A stretch of DNA of 64,000 nt from an uncultured Algimonas sp. GTDB taxonomy: Bacteria > Pseudomonadota > Alphaproteobacteria > Caulobacterales > Maricaulaceae. The position numbers and the translations under genes were made by a program. Shown piece by piece: positions 1 through 7,915 of this stretch. The notes beneath the pieces were generated by a model. That model did no database searches and was not told where the DNA came from. It was given only the letters and a program-made list of their open reading frames with translations. The stretch is from contig NZ_CANMJB010000005.1 of assembly GCF_947498175.1 (NCBI RefSeq), positions 167,495 through 231,494 on the forward strand, written 5' to 3'. Within the stretch, counting starts at the first letter, position 1; each line of letters begins with the position of its first letter.

Positions 1-1633
1 TGATCTCACCACCTAATTCGGGAACGGGCATCTGTGTTGGACTGAAAGCTAGCGCAACATTCTGCAATGTGCGGGCTTGAGAAAAAACTGCGTCGCTTTC
101 AATCTGCTGTAGATCCAGTCGGAAACGCGTATGGTCGTTCCAATCATAAGCGGCGTTTAATGACATAGTTAGGTTTTCGGAGTCTCGATCTTGCGAGACA
201 TAAGCCGCTCCGGTATATAGCGGCTCATCAATCTCCGGGTCGAATGGGAAATTAAAACTCTCGGGCACCCTGAATATATTAGCAAAACCTGCCGGAAGCA
301 CGGAGTCGAAACTCATTAACGCATTGGTGTTATAGTTAGTTCGCTTGGAATCTCGGTATTGTACTGTCGCCGACAGACCAAAGTCCGGGGTCAACTGGTA
401 AGCCCCTGTCGCGGACAGTTCGACCTCGTCGCCAAAGCCGCTTACAAACGGCGTTTGCCACTCAGCGCCAAGATTGAGATACCTTTCTCCATAATCGAGA
501 CCGGAACGTGTCTCGATCTCTACAAGCCCTCCCGAGCCAGTCGCCTCTTGACTTGGTAAGAGCGACTTCTGAATAGTCACCTGCTTAATGTTGTCGGTCA
601 AGAAGCCAGATAAATCGATACCCCGATCAATCCCGGTCCCCTGCAAATCGATACCGTTTAGTTGAATATTGATCGCCTGATCATTGAAACCACGAACCGA
701 AATCCGTTCCCCCTCACCAGTCGCGTCGTCGCGCGTGAAAGTTACGCCGGACACCCGCCGCAGCGCTTCGGACAAGGTCTCCGCCGGAAAATCCCCCATC
801 AGGTCCGACGATACCACCGTCGCGCTGTTCGTCGCCGCCCGTTGCTGGTTCAGCGCCTGCTGCAGGGCCGAGCGGTTGGCGTAGACGACGACCTGGTCGG
901 TAACGCTATCGGTCAGGGAAAAATTTGCCTGGGTTTCCTCCCCGGACGAAACGCTGACGCGCTGGCTCTGGAAGTCGGCGCCGAGATAGTTGACGGACAG
1001 GCTGTATTGCCCGGCCGGTGCGGCGGAGAAGCGGTAGAAGCCGCGCGTATCGGTCGATTCCGTGCGCCCCAGCCCTTCGATCAGGACGATGGCGCCGGCC
1101 AGCGGCTGGCCGGAGAACTGATCCACGACCTGGCCCGTGATGACGCCGGTCTCGGCGTCGAGATCGAAATCGTCCGCCATAACCGTGGCCGGTGTCTCCT
1201 CCACGACGGGCGCAGGCGTCGGCGCGGGTCTTGGTGCGGTCTGGGCCGTCTGCACGACTGGGCCTTGCGATTGCATCTGGGCGCCGGTTTGCATCGGAGT
1301 CCCCGACATGTCAGTCGTCGTGATGACAAAGACATTCGGGCTGGGTTCCGCGACGCGCAGATCGGTGCCACGCAGGATACGCCCCAGATCGGCGCGCGCA
1401 TCACCGGTCAGGCCGATCTCGGCCTCGACATGGCGGCTGCCGACATCCGCCGAATACATGACTTCGACGTTGGATTCACTGGCGAACCTGTTGAGCACGC
1501 TCGACAATGTGTCGTCGGACGGCGTCAGGGGCTGGGCCTGTGCCGCAGCGCAGATCAAACTCAGCGCGGACACGCCGCCCAGCAACCGTACGGCGCGACA
1601 GGCCAAGACATGCGTATTTGTCGATTTCGTCAT
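1..1633 (-). CDS. TonB-dependent receptor, N-terminal part (signal peptide, STN domain, P/A-rich linker, carboxypeptidase-regulatory-like domain, plug, start of barrel); runs off the window at position 1
   Basis: Manual minus-strand translation from ATG at 1633 (GGGGAG upstream) is open to position 1: LSSVLNRFASESNVEVMYSADVGSRHVEAEIGLTGDARADLGRIL (STN), GVITGQVVDQFSGQPLAGAIVLIEG (CarboxypepD_reg-like), TLSEALRRVSGVTFTRDDATGEGERISVRGFNDQAINIQLNGIDLQG (plug). Absent from the ORF track because it is truncated. Confidence 0.9.
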   Translation of the reverse strand, partial: MTKSTNTHVLACRAVRLLGGVSALSLICAAAQAQPLTPSDDTLSSVLNRFASESNVEVMYSADVGSRHVEAEIGLTGDARADLGRILRGTDLRVAEPSPNVFVITTTDMSGTPMQTGAQMQSQGPVVQTAQTAPRPAPTPAPVVEETPATVMADDFDLDAETGVITGQVVDQFSGQPLAGAIVLIEGLGRTESTDTRGFYRFSAAPAGQYSLSVNYLGADFQSQRVSVSSGEETQANFSLTDSVTDQVVVYANRSALQQALNQQRAATNSATVVSSDLMGDFPAETLSEALRRVSGVTFTRDDATGEGERISVRGFNDQAINIQLNGIDLQGTGIDRGIDLSGFLTDNIKQVTIQKSLLPSQEATGSGGLVEIETRSGLDYGERYLNLGAEWQTPFVSGFGDEVELSATGAYQLTPDFGLSATVQYRDSKRTNYNTNALMSFDSVLPAGFANIFRVPESFNFPFDPEIDEPLYTGAAYVSQDRDSENLTMSLNAAYDWNDHTRFRLDLQQIESDAVFSQARTLQNVALAFSPTQMPVPELGGEI

Positions 1634-1903
1634 GGTTCTCCCCTTGATGACCGGTCGTTCCGGAAACATGCAGATCCTTGGATCCCCTCGCGGACCTGCA
1701 CTTATTAGAACGCAGGCGGGACACGCCCCCTCAAAAGAAAACGTCGCAAATCCGACATTTTCCTGACACGCGCCCAGCGGCCCTTCGAAAAACCGTGCAA
1801 GAAGGAGGCCGCTCAAGCCGTTCATCCAAACGATAGGCGATCACGAATTCGATCGCGCGCGCCTGCGCGCACATCGAGGATGAGGAGTTCGCCGGACGAT
1901 GGA

Positions 1904-1940
1904 TCTGGCCATATTTGTCTGGCCATATTGATCCGGCCAT
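1904..1940. repeat. Short tandem repeat, TCTGGCCATATT at 14-bp period (2 perfect copies plus a degenerate third)
   Basis: tctggccatatt at 1904-1915 and 1918-1929, tccggccat at 1932-1940. Confidence 0.7.
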
Positions 1941-1970
1941 GGGGTCGGATGCTTCGGCAAGTATCACGGC

Positions 1971-2045
<75 letters not shown>

Positions 2046-2163
2046 CGCATCGCCATGCTTAAGCCGCAGGATGGTGCGGCGCAAGGCGATCTGCACCTGC
2101 ATCATGACGGCGTCATGCCGGCGCGTTATCTGAAGCGACACGCCGACAGCTGACGAGCCCGAC

Positions 2164-3222
2164 ATGATGCGTTTCCGCCCGATCCTTTCGCACTGCGCCG
2201 CCATGACGGTCGCCACCGCAACCCCGGCATTCGCGCAGACGGCCGAGCCCTGGGCGTTCAAGGATGCCGCCGCGAAGCTGCGCGCCGCGTCCTGCCCGGA
2301 CCGGGATCCGGCCATGACAGCCTTCATGGCCTTGGATGCGACGGTCGAGGCCGTGAGACTGGGGGCGCCCGACGCGGTCGCCGCGCAACTGCCCGGCCGG
2401 GTTCGCTTCGCGGGCGGCTGGGTGTTCGATGCACCCGGTCCGGAATTCGGCGGGCTGTCGGGTCTGGCCGCCGGGCCGGAGGGCGACCTGCTGGCCGTGG
2501 GGGATACGGGCCGGTTCGTCCGCATCGGCATGGAGGACGGCGCGCCGGACGGGCGGCTGTCCACCGCGCCGATGCGGTTCGAGACCCCGCTGGTCAAACC
2601 CGGCAAGCTGACGGCGGACGCCGAGGGGCTGGATTATCGAGGCGGCTTGGCCTTCGTATCGTTCGAACGGAATTTTCGCGTATTGGCTTTCGATCTGGGC
2701 CGCTGCGGCGCGAATGCGACCGGCGTGACGGTCGCGAACCCGCCCGGACGCTATGGCTGGACCCGGGTGCGCGCCAATGCTGGTCCGGAAGCGCTGTGGC
2801 TGGATGCGACCGGCACCATGCGCATCGCCTATGAACAGCCGCGCGACGGGCGCGCCGTGACGGGCACGGTTCTGTCGGACGGCACTGTCGGCCTGTCCGA
2901 TCCGGCCACGGATCCCGCGCTCGATCCCGGCTACCGCCCGGTCGGCGCGGACAGCACGACACTGTCCGACGGCCGCACGGTCACGGCGCGCCTGTTCCGG
3001 GCCTATGACCGCGACCGCGGCAACCGGGTGCGGCTCGACATCGAAGGTTTGCGCGGCGATCCGCTTGTCTCGCTCCGCCTGGCTCCGCCGCTGGCGACTG
3101 ATAATTTCGAAGGGGTCGCGCTGGTCGAGGCCGAAGACGCGTTGCGCGTCTTCCTGCTGTCCGACGACAATTTCTCGGACCGGCAGCGCACCTTGCTCTA
3201 CCGGTTCGACATCGCACGCTAG
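2164..3222 (+). CDS. Secreted esterase-like activity of phytase (phytase-like) family protein
   Basis: Signal peptide then FGGLSGLAAGPEGDLLAVGDTGRFVRI, LTADAEGLDYRGGLAFVSFERNFRVLAFDL, DNFEGVALVEAEDALRVFLLSDDNFSDRQRTLLYRFDI; typical of the phytase-like domain family. Confidence 0.8.
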   Translation: MMRFRPILSHCAAMTVATATPAFAQTAEPWAFKDAAAKLRAASCPDRDPAMTAFMALDATVEAVRLGAPDAVAAQLPGRVRFAGGWVFDAPGPEFGGLSGLAAGPEGDLLAVGDTGRFVRIGMEDGAPDGRLSTAPMRFETPLVKPGKLTADAEGLDYRGGLAFVSFERNFRVLAFDLGRCGANATGVTVANPPGRYGWTRVRANAGPEALWLDATGTMRIAYEQPRDGRAVTGTVLSDGTVGLSDPATDPALDPGYRPVGADSTTLSDGRTVTARLFRAYDRDRGNRVRLDIEGLRGDPLVSLRLAPPLATDNFEGVALVEAEDALRVFLLSDDNFSDRQRTLLYRFDIAR

Positions 3223-4229
3223 GATCCCGGCAAGGCGTCCGCCAGCACGGCGGCGCCGTAGCGCACCGGATCGGTCGTGGGCAGGTTTGTTTCGGCCGCG
3301 GCGCGGTCGATCGCCGCGCGCGCTTCCGCGTCCGGAAGGCCTTTCGTGTTGACGCTGACGGCGACGCTGCGCGCGGCCGGGTTGGTGAGCCGCGCGCACG
3401 TCAGATGCGCCTGCAGGCTTTCGGCCAGGCCGGGCACGGCCCAGTCCGGCAGGCCGCGCATCGTCCGGCGCCCGGCCGCGTGACAGAGGATCAGCGCATC
3501 GGGCTGCGATCCATGGACCAGCCCGGTCGTGACCGCTGCGAATGTGGGATGCAGGACGGTCGCCTGCCCCTCGATCACGTCCCAATGGTCCGGGTCGTTG
3601 TCGGGCGACAGAGCTTCGGCCACCCCGGCGATGAAGTCGCCCGGAATCGTGTCCAGCGCGGTGCCATGGCCCGCGATCAGCGCGCCCGTCTGCCCCGTCG
3701 GGCGGAAGGTGGCGGCCACGCCGCGCGCATCGAGCTCCCGCTGCAAGGCCAGCGCCGTGAATTTCTTGCCGACGCCGCAATCCGTCCCGACCATCAGCGC
3801 GCGGCGCCCGGTCCGCTTGCGGCCCGTGGCCAGAGGCATCGGCCCGCCCGGCCAGTGGCGGACATCATGCAGCGCCCGGCCATGTGCGGCGGCGGCTTGC
3901 GCGAGTTCCGGCACGTCCGACAAGCGCTGATGCAGTCCGGCGACGATGTCCAGCCCGGCCGCGAGCGCCTGCACCAGAGGCGGCACCCAAGCGTCCGGCA
4001 ACACGCCGCCCCGATTGGTCACGCCGATCAGCACAGTGCGCGCGCGCGCGGCCTGTGCCATTGGAAAATCCATGTCCGGCAGGCCCAGATCGATCTCGCA
4101 ACCCGGCAGGCGGAACTGCGCCAGGCAGTCTTCGGGCGTCCAGTGCAGCACGCCTTGCGCCGTCTTGGCGCCGAATTCCCGGCCCGCATCGCCGAGGAAC
4201 AGGAGGTAGGGTTTAGCGATCGTCCGCAT
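3219..4229 (-). CDS. dgcN: DUF1611-family protein, DgcN-like (D-glutamate N-acetyltransferase candidate)
   Basis: 336 aa; P-loop-like ALMVGTDCGVGKKFTALALQRELDARG, LIAGHGTALDTIPGDFIAGVAE. Adjacent to a dipeptide-epimerase-like gene, as in DgcN/DgcA pairs. Confidence 0.75.
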   Translation of the reverse strand: MRTIAKPYLLFLGDAGREFGAKTAQGVLHWTPEDCLAQFRLPGCEIDLGLPDMDFPMAQAARARTVLIGVTNRGGVLPDAWVPPLVQALAAGLDIVAGLHQRLSDVPELAQAAAAHGRALHDVRHWPGGPMPLATGRKRTGRRALMVGTDCGVGKKFTALALQRELDARGVAATFRPTGQTGALIAGHGTALDTIPGDFIAGVAEALSPDNDPDHWDVIEGQATVLHPTFAAVTTGLVHGSQPDALILCHAAGRRTMRGLPDWAVPGLAESLQAHLTCARLTNPAARSVAVSVNTKGLPDAEARAAIDRAAAETNLPTTDPVRYGAAVLADALPGS

Positions 4230-5247
4230 GGCGGTCCCCCGCTCCCCAGACGGCCGGATCTATGGGGGTGAACAGGCCGTCCTCATCCAGCCGCACCGGT
4301 TCGTCCGGGAACCAGAACGGTCCGTCCAGATCGACATAGTCCGCGCCCTGGGCCAGTAGGTGCGCGGGCGCAATGGCCACGGCCGGGGCGACCATGCAGC
4401 CCACGAAGATCCCCAGGCCCCGCGCGCGGGCCGCGTCGCGCAAGGCAAGTCCTGCGGTAAGCCCGCCGCATTTGTCGAGCTTGATGTTCACGTGGCTGTA
4501 GAGCGGGGCGACCCGGTCCAGATCGGCCAGCGTCTGCAGGCTTTCATCCGCGCAGAGGGGGATGATGTCCCCGGCAGCCCGCAGCGCATCCGCGCAGACG
4601 GGGTCGGTCTCGCCGCCCATGGGCAGGGGCTGTTCGAGCAGTTCGTAGCCCTGGTCCTTTGCGACAGGGGCGAGCGCGCCGAGTTGCTCCGGCGTCCAGG
4701 CGGCGTTGGCGTCGATCACCAACCGAGTCTCCGGCGCGGCACGCCGCACGGCACGCATCCGGGCGGCCTCCAGCGCCGCATTGCCGCCCAGCTTGACCTT
4801 CAACAGCGGGCGCCAGCTCTCGGCGGACGTTTGCGCCGCCATGGCGTCGGGCGTATCCAGCACGATGGTGAAGGCGCTGGGCAAAGCGCGCGGATCGACC
4901 CCGATCAGATCGGCAACCGTCCGGTTCGCGCGGGCGGCCTCCAGCTCCCACAGGGCGGCGTCCAGGGCCGCCATCGCGCCCCCTGCGGGCAGGTGATCGG
5001 ATAGCGTCTCCCGGACCGTGTCGCCCGGCAGTCCCGCCAGCTGTGCCTGCATCGCCTCCACGCTTTCGCCGCGATAGCGCACGCCCGTCGCCGCGCCGCG
5101 CCCGACATGGATGCCGTCGCCGACCGTGACACTCAGCACGGGCTGGTGCGTGCGGGCGCCCGTGGCAATTATGAAAGGCCGCACCAGTTCGGGTTGCGTC
5201 ACTCGCACCGTGATGTTGAGGGGTGTTGTCCGTGCCGCGTCCGTCAT
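4213..5247 (-). CDS. dgcA: Enolase-superfamily dipeptide epimerase / N-acetyl-D-glutamate racemase DgcA-like
   Basis: MTDAARTTPLNITVRVTQPELVRPFIIATGART...LLKVKLGG...RLVIDANAAWTPEQL...LEQPLPMG...CADESLQTLADL...NIKLDKCGGLTAGLALRDAARARGLGIFVGCMVAPAVAIAPAHLLAQ. The 496-aa track ORF is over-extended; ATG at 5247 preferred. Confidence 0.8.
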   Translation of the reverse strand: MTDAARTTPLNITVRVTQPELVRPFIIATGARTHQPVLSVTVGDGIHVGRGAATGVRYRGESVEAMQAQLAGLPGDTVRETLSDHLPAGGAMAALDAALWELEAARANRTVADLIGVDPRALPSAFTIVLDTPDAMAAQTSAESWRPLLKVKLGGNAALEAARMRAVRRAAPETRLVIDANAAWTPEQLGALAPVAKDQGYELLEQPLPMGGETDPVCADALRAAGDIIPLCADESLQTLADLDRVAPLYSHVNIKLDKCGGLTAGLALRDAARARGLGIFVGCMVAPAVAIAPAHLLAQGADYVDLDGPFWFPDEPVRLDEDGLFTPIDPAVWGAGDRHADDR

Positions 5248-5349
5248 GCGCACGCGATAGCGAGCGGGACCGGGCTTGACTAGGTGCCCTGCGGACCGCG
5301 CGGCGATGCGGCGCGTTGACGGTGGGACCGATAGCGGCGATCCGGACCC

Positions 5350-6102
5350 ATGCCCACGCCCTTTCCCTTGAAGTCCGTCTCCGGGTCTCTGGACACCCTC
5401 ACCGCGTCCGTCCGCACCCCGTCCCCCGGCGCGTTGCCGCCGCGCGACGGCGCGGTCCTGCAATCCGTCTATGACCGCGAGGCCCACCATATGCGCCGGA
5501 TGCGCGACGGATCGGCGCCCGCGCTCTGGTACGACTGGGTGCCGCAGGCCGCCTTGTCCGTCTCGGGGCGGGAGCACGGGCGTCTGGGAGACATCGATCA
5601 TTTCACGGCCGAGCCGGTCGCCATTCGCGGCACGGGCGGGACCGTGGTTCCGCAGGGGCCGGGCACGATCAACATCTCCGTGCTGAGCCGGCATCCGCGC
5701 CATCCCGGCATCCGCGAAACCTATGCCGCGCTATGCGAGGCGCTGCGGCAAGGTTTCGCCGCCATGGGGCTGGAGACGACGACCGGCGCGCGGCCTGGCA
5801 GTTTCTGCGACGGCGACCACAACATCCTGCTGGAAGGCCGCAAACTGGTCGGCACGGCCCAGCGCTGGGCGCTCGCGCCGGACGGCGGCGCGGTCTGCCT
5901 GCATCATTGCGTAATCCTGTCGGGCGGTTCGGCCGAAACGCTCTGCGCGCGAGCGGAAGCGCTCTACGCCCATGCGGGACGGGATGTGCGCTATGACCGG
6001 GATGCCCACTCCGCCGTCCCACTCGACCGCGCGGCGCTTGGGGCGGCGATGGAAAAACCTCTCCGGGCGTATATCGTCAGGTCCGAAGAGGACCGCCTAT
6101 GA
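5350..6102 (+). CDS. Lipoate--protein ligase family protein
   Basis: FCDGDHNILLEGRKLVGTAQRW (ligase motif with GRKLVGTAQR), VVPQGPGTINISVL. Confidence 0.7.
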   Translation: MPTPFPLKSVSGSLDTLTASVRTPSPGALPPRDGAVLQSVYDREAHHMRRMRDGSAPALWYDWVPQAALSVSGREHGRLGDIDHFTAEPVAIRGTGGTVVPQGPGTINISVLSRHPRHPGIRETYAALCEALRQGFAAMGLETTTGARPGSFCDGDHNILLEGRKLVGTAQRWALAPDGGAVCLHHCVILSGGSAETLCARAEALYAHAGRDVRYDRDAHSAVPLDRAALGAAMEKPLRAYIVRSEEDRL

Positions 6103-6470
6103 CGACCGAGACCGCCGCCGACAGGTCGCATCTGCCGCTGAACGGCATCTGCGTGGTGGAGTTGTCCACCATGATCGCGGCGAGCTACGCGGCCATGATC
6201 CTGGGCGAACAGGGCGCGGACGTGGCGCCCTGTTCCAGCGCGAACGCACGGGCAGAGGGTCGCGCATCGACCTGTCCATGATCGATGCGGGCATGCATTT
6301 TCTTCCCGGATGGATTGATGGGTGGCACGCTGTTGGACGACGATGTGGTGCACCTGGATCCTCTGACCGCGACCTATGCCGTGATGGAGGCGCGCGACGG
6401 CCCGGCCCGCGTCGATGCCGGACGAGCATGGGGCGGAAGTGCGGGCGGAGGCGGGCTGAACCGTCGCTAG
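6099..6470 (+). pseudogene. Decayed CaiB/BaiF family III CoA-transferase
   Basis: Family-like fragments in three frames: LPLNGICVVELSTMIAASYAAMILGEQGADV (from 6099), ALFQRERTGRGSRIDLSMIDAGMHFLP (about 6230-6310), FFPDGLMGGTLLDDDVVHLDPLTATYAVMEARDG (about 6300-6410). The central part of the expected protein is missing. Confidence 0.7.
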
Positions 6471-7684
6471 AGTTCCGGGAAGCCTTGGTCGGCCAGGAAC
6501 GCGGCCATGGATTGGAAGTGGCCTGGACATGTATCGCCCGTGTCTGTTCGGGTCACTTTTTCCAGCTTGTCCCCGAAACCGCAATCCTCGCAGATTTCCA
6601 TGAAATGATTGCAGTCCGGAAAGGTCGCAACCGTCAGATTTCCAGACCGACCGATCGTTTCTTCGTAAAGTCGTTTGGTCTCGCGCCAGTCGATCTGCGT
6701 ATCAGCTTCGCCGAGTTGAGCCAGCACGGGCAAGTCGAAGCCGCGCAGCATCTCGTCCATATCGTCAATGAACACGACCAGTCCCGTCTCGGGGTCGAGC
6801 GTTGGCGGATTGTCCTGCAGGAATCGGGCGTAATCGAGATAGCGCTCTTGCGTGTATTCCCCGCGCAAGAGTGTCATGAAAGGATCCGCCATGAGGTTGG
6901 GCGTCGCGGCGACATACGCCTCATAGGTCCCGCCTTGGAGTTGGATGGCAAAGCCTTCATGCCACTCTCCCAGCAGCGTCTCGATGGTATCCTCGTCATA
7001 GCCCCGCAATCGCCAGTTCGACGTCATCAGATGTTGCATGTTGCTGAGCGGCCCCGCTGCGCTGACGGAGATCCAGAAGTCTATGTCCTGATCGTCCTTG
7101 ATGACCAGCGGAGCCGTCCATCCGCCACGGCTGAGACTCCACAATCCGATCCGGTCTGCGCCTGCAACGCCGGCGTCGCGCAACGCCCGTATGGCCGCTG
7201 TGACCTCTCCGGCAGAGTTCTCGACCGGCTGCTCGGAATCGAACTCGCCTTCGCTGTCGCCATTGCCCGACTTGTCATAGGCGTATGTGGCAAGGCCGTG
7301 CTGAGCGAAAAACTTGCGCCAGCGCATATAGGCCCGCCCCGTCGAGACATGGGACCGGCCGCTGCCATGCACGAACACGACCAGTCCTGCTGCCTCCGTC
7401 CCGGGAGGTTGGTCCAGAAGCCCGGCATAGCGCTTTCCTTCGAAGTCGAAGCCGAAAGGCTCCGATATGAATGGCTCGGCCTCGGTTTGCTCCGTGACGG
7501 CGGTCTCGCTCGGCGCGGACGCCTTGGCTTTCACATCGACCCTGTTCGCATCCGAACAGGCAAGAAGCCCCGACAAAGTCACAGCAGCTATGCAAGGCCG
7601 CAAAGCCCATCGATGAAACGTCTTTTTGCCCGGTCCAGACCGAACAAGACCAAGAGACCGCACCAATCGCACCATGTTATCCAC
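6467..7684 (-). CDS. Alpha/beta-hydrolase family lipoprotein
   Basis: Lipobox-like LSGLLAC; LVVFVHGSGRSHVSTGRAYMRWRKFFAQHGLATYAYDKSGNGDSEG; nucleophile elbow LWSLSRGG; C-terminal NHFMEI. Confidence 0.8.
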   Translation of the reverse strand: MDNMVRLVRSLGLVRSGPGKKTFHRWALRPCIAAVTLSGLLACSDANRVDVKAKASAPSETAVTEQTEAEPFISEPFGFDFEGKRYAGLLDQPPGTEAAGLVVFVHGSGRSHVSTGRAYMRWRKFFAQHGLATYAYDKSGNGDSEGEFDSEQPVENSAGEVTAAIRALRDAGVAGADRIGLWSLSRGGWTAPLVIKDDQDIDFWISVSAAGPLSNMQHLMTSNWRLRGYDEDTIETLLGEWHEGFAIQLQGGTYEAYVAATPNLMADPFMTLLRGEYTQERYLDYARFLQDNPPTLDPETGLVVFIDDMDEMLRGFDLPVLAQLGEADTQIDWRETKRLYEETIGRSGNLTVATFPDCNHFMEICEDCGFGDKLEKVTRTDTGDTCPGHFQSMAAFLADQGFPEL

Positions 7685-7802
7685 CGCTCAGACCTGTTGA
7701 ACGACCTTCACCGACGTCCCCAGATCACATAAACGACATTTGACGTATTTCAATGGCTATTCGTGGTTTTCATGAACAACTGTCTACTTTCTCTGTTGGC
7801 AA

Positions 7803-7828
7803 GAAAAAAACCGCGCCCGAGGGCGCGG
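7803..7828 (-). terminator. Rho-independent terminator downstream of aceA
   Basis: + strand aaaaaaaccgcgcccgagggcgcgg; minus strand CCGCGCCCTCGGGCGCGG followed by TTTTTTT. Confidence 0.85.
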
Positions 7829-7915
7829 CTGGTCAACGTCATTCGGCCGAATATCGCGCGAGGTTGGCGAACTGGTTCCTTCAGTCGCCGATGCAGCTGT
7901 CAGGGCAATGTCGCC

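Noticed and set aside
662-1708. 348-aa plus-strand ORF and nested ORFs
   Set aside because: Antisense to the truncated TonB-dependent receptor; Arg/Gly-rich shadow ORF without domain sense.
2113-3780. 555-aa minus-strand ORF
   Set aside because: Antisense to the phytase-like gene and out of frame with the DUF1611 gene; composition typical of a GC-rich shadow ORF.
5972-7732. 586-aa plus-strand ORF
   Set aside because: Mostly antisense to the alpha/beta-hydrolase; only ~90 nt near 6230-6310 carries CaiB-like sequence, treated as pseudogene.
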